Positions 58,331 through 64,000 of a DNA stretch of 64,000 bases are shown piece after piece. The notes under the pieces were generated by a model. The model worked only from the letters and a program-made list of their open reading frames with translations. It did no database searches and was not told the DNA's origin. The DNA is taken from the NCBI RefSeq assembly GCF_000715075.1, contig NC_134082.1, forward strand, positions 191,693,948-191,757,947, written 5' to 3'. The DNA is from Nicotiana tabacum (lineage: Eukaryota > Streptophyta > Magnoliopsida > Solanales > Solanaceae). Position numbers and translations under genes: made by a program. Numbering within the stretch: position 1 is the first letter of the stretch; the number at the start of each line of letters is the position of its first letter.

Positions 58331-59526
58331 TTATCCCACTTTCACTTGCTGAAGAAGCTGCAACAGCTCAGCCACATTTTCCTTGGTGAGATTCTGAACT
58401 CCTGATGCACTTTCTGCTCCTTGTTCATTTTCTTCATTTGAAAAGGAAGCTTTGTTTGCCTGGGCACCACCTCCTTGAAACCTTTTCTCCCTTGTGAACT
58501 TGAAATCAGCTGGAAACCCATGAATTCTATAGCACTTCTGTATGCTATGTCCAGGCTTTTTGCAATAGGAACAAATTCCTAAATATTTCTTAGATTCAAA
58601 ACTTGTTTTCTGCATCCTGTTCTCATTAAATTTTCTGAAGTTTCCTGGTTGGTTTGTAGCAATGAATAAGGCAGATTTCCCTGAGTATGCAGGGGTAGCA
58701 TGTATCTCCCTCTGTTTCTCATCTTGAATCACAAGAGAGTATGCTTGTCCAATGAAAGGTAAAGGTGATGACAATAAAATGTTACTCCTTACCCCAATAA
58801 ATATATCATTTAGTCCCATTAGGAACTGTAGTAGTCTCTCATCTTGGTGTGCTTTCAAGCTTTTGACTTTTGCACCACACTCACACTCACAAACACAAGC
58901 AGAAATGTATTGAGTGCATCTAGATCATCCCATAGGCTTTTCATTTTGGTGAAGTAAGTTGATACACTTGAATTTCCTTGCACTACTGAACTTAATTCCT
59001 TTTGTAATTGGAACAGCTTTGCTCCATTTGCCTGTCTAAATCTGTCTTCCAGGTCACTCCATAAATCCTTTGCACTCTGTGAATAGAGCACACTTTCAGC
59101 TATCTCTTTGGACAACGAGTTGAGAAGCCATGAAAGTACCATATCATTACATCTACCCCAGGCCTGCTGGATTGCAGAATCAGCCTTAGGGATAATAAGA
59201 GAGCCATCGATAAATCCCAGCTTGTTCTTTGCAGACAAGGCAATGATAACTGCCCTTCTCCAACCTCCATATCCTTTTCCATCAAAAGCTGAGGACACAA
59301 GGTTCATCCCTGGATAGTCAGAAGGATGAAGGTAGTAAGGGTGAGTAGAGTCAATCACTCCTGAAACAATGGTAACTGTAGGTGCAGGAACATTAGTGGT
59401 GGCAGCAGAAGCAGAAGCTAGAGTATCAGCCGACTCCGGTGAAGTACTTATAGCAGATAAGCTTAAGAGAAGAAGAAAAACTGATTTATGACTGAGAAAG
59501 CAGAAAAAGATAGCAGAATTAAACCT
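58331..59526 (-). pseudogene. gag: Copia gag
   Basis: HPYYLHPSDYPGMNLVSSAF followed by GWRRAVIIALSAKNKLGFID is the conserved N-terminal region of plant copia gag (Retrotran_gag_3). AQSAKDLWSDLEDRF-type sequence and LQKELSSVVQGNSSVSTYFT follow. A frameshift in a GT-rich run near 58880 separates this from the C-terminal part, which has LLQFLMGLNDIFIGVRSNIL and the zinc knuckle CSYCKKPGHSIQKC. An in-frame TAA at 58331-58333 lies just before the protease. The true start codon is uncertain; residues before about 59400 may not be coding. Confidence 0.85.
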
Positions 59527-59538
59527 GCTCTGATACCA
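59524..59538 (-). other. Primer-binding site, initiator-Met tRNA
   Basis: TGGTATCAGAGCAGG on the minus strand directly follows the LTR end ...TTTTTTCA. This is the standard iMet PBS of plant copia elements and fixes both orientation and LTR border. Confidence 0.95.
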
Positions 59539-59800
59539 TGAAAAAATGAGAGAATGAATTAAAGATTTCTTCTTTTGTATATTCAATAATCTGTTGTATT
59601 AAGTGTACAAGCCAAACTTTATATACATAAGGAATATTTCTAAGGCAACATACTATATTGCCAAGTGGCAATGTCCTATTAGCTAGCATAAAGTTGTACA
59701 TAAAATAAATACAAGGATGGAACAAATAATTAAAAATACAAAGGTATGAGGAAAATAAGTAAAATATAAAGTAACATGTGCTATGCACTATGTTCTTACA
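59539..59800 (-). repeat. 5' LTR of the copia element (262 bp)
   Basis: On the minus strand it starts TGTAAGAACATAGTGCATAG and ends CTCATTTTTTCA next to the PBS. A TATA-like word (TATATAAAG) is at about 59626 on the minus strand. TG...CA ends fit. Confidence 0.8.
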
Positions 59801-59973
59801 ATTGTTGGACAGGGCAGACCCATAAGTGGGCTAAGGGTAACCAGGCCCAATTGTTGGAGCATTGTTAGCACAAAAATTAGGCCCAAGGCCCAAAACCGAG
59901 TGACCTCATATGTGTCTTTCATCTTCCTCAAAACCGACTCCAACACCCCCCCCCCCCCCACAACAATACACAC
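59801..59973 (-). mobile_element. 3' internal fragment of a second, tandem copia copy
   Basis: On the minus strand GGTGTTGGAGTCGGTTTTGA and GGAAGATGAAAGACACATAT repeat the end of pol at 54885-54822 (there TCGATTTTGAGG), encoding GVLESVLRKMKDTYE in both. After that the two copies differ. This piece stands directly upstream of the LTR at 59800, where host DNA would be expected. A run of about 14 C lies at 59946-59959. Confidence 0.75.
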
Positions 59974-60500
59974 AAAAAAGAAGAAGTTACACTTCTTTTC
60001 TTAACCTAAGAAGAAAAGATATACTTACGTCTGAAAAAGAACAAGAAAGTTCGAAATACAAGAGTTAAACTATCTAATTTTCTGTCTTATATAATTTTAA
60101 TACTTAATTTTTGGTATTGTTGAATAAATTTATACATAGTTAGAAACCAAATTAAAAGTAGTACGTATGACAAAATTGTGGTTAATGGGGGAGGAAGTAA
60201 TAAATAAACCCAAATGTCATGTCTCCAAGAAAATATAAGATTTTAGTTCATTGATGGATAATTGAAGAACAAAAGTATAGATCCTGGTGCTCTAAGGTTG
60301 GTACTATAGCCATCAACCGATCAATTCAATTGTCATAAAAAGATAATAAAAGCTGATTGCTAGAGATACTAATAATCAAAGTTTTCTTTTATCATGAGTC
60401 GCTTGTCATAGGGATTTCTTCAATTTTAAGCTTCTCAATTAAAGATACGCATAAACAGGGGTATAATACTCATTATTTGAATCCCTTTAGCTTTTACTAA
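59974..60500. other. Intergenic, nothing recognised
   Basis: AT-rich sequence without a supported gene, RNA or repeat. Confidence 0.5.
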
Positions 60501-60517
60501 ATGTTTCCTTACTTCTT

Positions 60518-60675
60518 AAAGTCTTTATTTTTACTTATATATATTGCCCATTTACTTTGGAATAATCTTTTTAGGAGGGACAATTTTACACATTTTTGTT
60601 TTACTTTTATATATATTGTCCATTTACTTTGGAATAATCTTTTTAAGAGGGACAATTTTACAGATTTTTGCCAAA
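60518..60675. repeat. Tandem duplication of about 78 bp
   Basis: TTTTACTTATATATATTGCC / TTTTACTTTTATATATATTGTCC followed by CATTTACTTTGGAATAATCT and GAGGGACAATTTTACA occurs twice in a row. Two small ORFs on each strand arise from it and are ignored. Confidence 0.85.
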
Positions 60676-60724
60676 TCCTTCTATTATTAAGTACCGTTTG
60701 TACCATTTTGATGTGTTTGAATTT

Positions 60725-61320
60725 TTCCGAATAAGAGAGGTTTGACGTTTTTTAATCCATTTTAATTTCGGTTCATCCCAACTCACTAGTGATAATATCC
60801 GTTTTGGGCATAGGCCCGCACGGCTTTAAAACGCGTCATCAGGGTCTAAGGCTTGTTTACTTATATACTCAGCATCCCTGCCGTGTTTTGTCGATGTGAG
60901 ACTCGCCCGACACCTTAATTTTTTCGAACAAGAGAGGTTTGACGTTTTTGAATCCATTTTAATTCCGGTTCAGCCCAACCCACTAGTGATATTGTCCATT
61001 TTGGGCCTAAGCTCACACGGCTTTAAAACGAGTCACTATGGTCTAAAACTTGTTTACTTATATATCCAACATCTCTCCCGTATTTTGTCGATGTAGGATT
61101 CGCCTGACGCCCACCTTAGGGACTGAGCGAGGCTCCACCACCGTTCAAGGTTGCACGTGGAGTAGCTGTAACAACTCAACCCACTAGTGATATTGTCCGT
61201 TTTGGGTCTAGGCCCGCATGGTTTTTAAACGCGTTATTAAAATCTAAAGCTTGTTTACTATATATATCTAACATCTCTCTCGTGTTTTGTCGATGTGGGA
61301 TTCGCCTGATATGTGGGCTC
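60725..61320. repeat. Three diverged copies of a short dispersed repeat (TRIM- or SINE-like)
   Basis: CAACCCACTAGTGATATTGT...TTTTGGGC, GGCTTTAAAACG, CTTGTTTACTTATATA and TGTTTTGTCGATGTGGGATT recur in that order at about 60780-60905, 60975-61095 and 61178-61305. The first two copies also share the upstream AAGAGAGGTTTGACGTTTTT (60733 and 60930, 197 bp apart). Repeated direct copies of this size recall a miniature LTR element in tandem, but I find no PBS, and no tRNA-like boxes either. Confidence 0.6.
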
Positions 61321-62957
61321 GGTGAATATTTCTCGTACTACATATTGTGAAAATAGGTAAAGCGAAAGACGTAAAAGCTAGGATAGAGCAACTAAACGTC
61401 AACATGTTAAATACTTTGCTTCATATTCATTGTGCCTAAGTTTTTATTATTTTATATTATAATCCATAAACGTTCAAATAGAAAATCTTTCAGTAGGACC
61501 AACTAAATTGTTACTGATCAAATATCAATACCTCAAGAATGGTGATCGATATACACAATTTAATTAAGTACATCCCCTCTCTCTCTCTCTCTCTCTTTGA
61601 CGGGAGAGATCTGTGTGCTCAACACATTACACTATCAAGTATCAACACAGTTCATAACTTCTACCATAAAAAAAGAAGAAAAAACAAATAATAATAATAA
61701 TAATAATAAGTATTACGGAGTACGTATTATTTTATGTCCTAAGTTTTTGATTAGTTTATCCTTAACACAACGTAAAGAAAATAGAATATATGATGCATCA
61801 GATTTGCTCTAATGATAACCAAACAACTCAAACACCAACCGGTATGTTAGAGGTCGAATCACGTTGAATATATGAGTGAGAAGACGCTAAATCTTTCAGA
61901 GTGGGCTGGCTGAGAAAAGAACGAGTTAGTAAAATATTTCTTCTGAAATGCTTAAAGCTGAAATGTGTTCATATCAGGACAAGACTTTAAAGCTAAACCT
62001 AATCAAGCTAAAAGAAAGGATAGACTTAATGCACCGAACAATTATAGGAGTAATAAATATATAAAACAAAATATTCAATATCCCATAGTAGTTCAAGTAG
62101 GGTTTTTAGTTTGGTGTAGACCAAGGGATGTTTTTTCTCTCTTTTTTTTTTTTTTGGGGGGGGGGGGGGGTGTAGGTATGGCCGCCAAGTCAATTTGAGT
62201 CACATAAGAATGGTTTACAATGGTTTTAAGAGTGCTTATGGCCGACCCACTTGCTGGAACAAGAATTCTTACAAAAATAGCCTAAAAGTATTATCAGTGG
62301 GACTCCCCTCTGACTTCCACTACCAACATTCCAAATTCCAAACAAATAAAAAAAAATTTAAAAAAAAAAAAAAAAGCTATGCAGTTCAATAAACTCCACA
62401 TTCTTTTTCCTTTTTTTCTTTAAACAATTCAGCATCTCTATATATATTTCTCATTGTATATCTTTTGGTTTCCTATATAATTAAAAAGAAGAGAGAATAG
62501 TCATATAATTAAAAAGAAGAAAGAGAAGTCATAATAACTCATAAGCTTAAATATATAAATATAGAAACAGGAACAAAAAGTTTTCTATCCTGTGCTAAAT
62601 TCAGCCCAACCAACACCAACAACAACACAAACATAACAATTTTGTTAAATAAACTAATCTAAAACTCTCAGCTAAATTTAGCACCTGTTCCTGTTCCTAA
62701 TCCCAGATTATTATTGTTATTACAGCTCTACATTATCCTCTATAATAATCATGTACTTAGCCTACAAACACATCATTCTGCCTGTAGATCATGGCCCAGC
62801 ATTGGCTGTCTTCCTTTGTATAGTCACTTCTTTTCACTTTTTCCTTTTTCTTGCTTTTTTTTCCTAAGATACCAATGTGCATTAATCCTTCTTCTCCAAA
62901 ATATAATTAGCTATAAATCACTTCTCCAGTGCTTTCTCTTCATTGATTATAAGTCTC
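61321..62957. other. Intergenic region downstream of the bHLH gene
   Basis: Holds simple repeats: (CT)n at 61575-61598, (AAT)n at 61686-61710, a T run into a G run at 62141-62170, and an A run at 62347-62375. The last few hundred bases before 62958 are probably the 3' UTR of the bHLH gene. No further gene is supported. Confidence 0.5.
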
Positions 62958-64000
62958 TTATCTGAATGTACCACCAAAATTTGGAGTCCAGAAATCTGTA
63001 GTAGTCTCAGTTGCTACAGGGAAAGTACTTGATATTGGTACTAGGCACAGCCCTCGGCTCCTTAAGTCTTGTTTTGATCCTTCTTGTTCCTTAACCTTAT
63101 CAGCACTCTGCAAATAATAACCATTATATTTAGATCATTTAATTTCTATGCACTAAACTTGTTAAATAATTCTCACATAATTAAGTCGCCTAAAAAATAA
63201 GTATAGGTAACTGTTCATAAAATGTGGAATTAATAATCTGAAAAATGAGGAAATTAAGTGTGATAACATGTTAAAATAGATAGTATAAATATATTTTTCT
63301 ACATTGGGAATGTATATAAGTTATAAATCCTTCTATTTAAGTATCATAGCTCACTACGTGAAAAATAAAATATATATAGAGCACTTAATATACATCGCGT
63401 TGCAAGAAATATATATATATAGCACTTAATATAATAAGTAGGAGCAAATTTGTAGATGTTTTACCTGTTGGTGTAGAGGGGGTGATCCAGTTTTCAAATA
63501 CGGAGTACTAAGAACCTGAAATAAATAAAACAATCAAGTAAGTTTGAGTTTCTTGATTCATTAAAAACCCTTAATTAGTGTGTTAATTTCAGTAATGAAG
63601 GTAACTCACGTTGACTTGATCATGGAGAAACTTGATGTACTCAATAGCTTCATGGAGAACTGAAGCTGTATCAGTCTGATCAGAAAACAAAGAAATACAA
63701 TGTCATTAATAACTTGATTGAAAGTCTTATAAAAATTTAGAAGATCAATTAAAAGTTGAAGAGAAAACTCCAAATATTTACCTTTCCGAAAGGTGAAACC
63801 AATTGCTGGATAGCAGTTATCCGGTCCCCCAGTTTCTCTTTTCTGACCTGATAACAAAAGGCTGAAAATTCTCATCCATTTCTTTGGACAAAACAATCAT
63901 TTTACTTGCAAAAAGAAAAAGCTTAAAGCTTCCTCCTTTAGTCAAAAGTTCGATTAGATATGTCCTATACCTTAAAAGTTGGCAATGGTGATGGTGTCTC
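62958..64000 (-). CDS. Atypical bHLH transcription factor, 3' half (bHLH112/bHLH123-like), partial
   Basis: DNA-binding/dimerising transcription factor of the plant group that lacks the H-E-R residues of the basic region. Exons on the minus strand: 64000-63971 (left open by the window edge), 63847-63782, 63675-63610, 63515-63465, 63107-62958, all in phase 0 with GT...AG introns. The joined reading has ETPSPLPTFK, VRKEKLGDRITAIQQLVSPF (helix 1), GKTDTASVLHEAIEYIKFLH (loop and helix 2) and DQVNVLSTPYLKTGSPPLHQ. The tail KQDLRSRGLCLVPISSTFPV is a family signature, ending in TPNFGGTFR and TAA at 62958-62960. No stop or frameshift in the visible part. The N-terminus lies beyond the window. The exact orthologue cannot be named. 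Confidence 0.92.

Larger units (their letters stand above)
54748..59800 (-). mobile_element. Ty1-copia retrotransposon lacking its 3' LTR, decayed
   Basis: On the minus strand the order is LTR (59800-59539), iMet PBS (59538-59524), gag, protease, integrase, RT, RNase H (ending 54748). Integrase before RT defines Ty1-copia. The LTR is short (262 bp). At least two in-frame stops and three frameshifts are seen. No second LTR is found at left. Lineage within copia is left open. Confidence 0.88.

Noticed and set aside
59824..59870. tRNA-like fold near CCAGGCCCAATTGTTGG
   Set aside because: No A/B boxes or cloverleaf; part of the copia 3' fragment.
61560..61720. Structured RNA or regulatory element at (CT)n and (AAT)n runs
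   Set aside because: These are simple microsatellites.

Overview
The window is plant nuclear DNA: AT-rich, intron-containing genes with GT-AG splicing, and about 90% transposable elements. A tRNA-headed SINE with a (TTG)n tail (TS-type), an RTE LINE sharing that tail, and several Ogre/Tat Ty3-gypsy families point to Solanaceae, most likely Nicotiana or a close relative; the genus is an inference from repeat content. Only two host genes are supported: an intact four-exon quinone reductase gene (FQR1-like, 46213-49599, +) and the 3' half of an atypical bHLH transcription factor gene that runs off the right edge (62958-64000, -).

Layout. 1-20959: one very large Ogre-like Ty3-gypsy element on +, with a left-truncated 5' LTR (to 5518), a tRNA-Arg type PBS, a decayed ORF1/gag/PR/RT/RNase H/archaeal-type RNase H/integrase, a 3' UTR with a 29-bp minisatellite, and a 3' LTR (16274-20959). 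A hAT-type DNA transposon (723-2818, 8-bp target duplication) sits just downstream of the TATA box of the 5' LTR and is absent from the 3' LTR. The Ogre element inserted into an older, inverted LTR of a related family (20960-22905). 22906-24872: small DNA-transposon remnants (CACTA-like end, Stowaway-like MITE). About 24873-29810: a gag-only LTR element on -, with its right LTR cut short. 29815-33420: two strong hairpins, a 158-bp tandem array and a decayed multi-exon plant mobile domain (PMD) gene. 33430 to about 41800: a 5'-truncated second Tat-type Ty3-gypsy element with pol on + and an antisense additional ORF on -. 41984-45159: a second hAT-like element split by a 2.2-kb solo LTR.

45160-50042: the FQR1-like gene with promoter, an RTE LINE 3' fragment in intron 3, and a TS-type SINE downstream in the opposite orientation. 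50959-51303: MITE-like insertion. 51538-54283: solo LTR with a perfect 5-bp target duplication. 54748-59960: a decayed Ty1-copia element on - that has its 5' LTR and iMet PBS but no 3' LTR, and is abutted by a piece of a second copy. 60500-61320: short duplicated repeats. 62958-64000: bHLH gene.

How it fits together: the region is a nest of retroelements inserted into one another and broken down by point mutation, frameshift and LTR-LTR recombination (two solo LTRs). No intact autonomous element remains. I found no clear new molecular system. The strongest candidates for a second look are the hairpin/158-bp-array/PMD-gene block fused to Tat pol, the antisense gene of the Tat element with its own TATA box, the PBS-like motif at the same place near the 3' end of two LTR families, and the LINE/SINE pair sharing a 3' end at the FQR1 locus.
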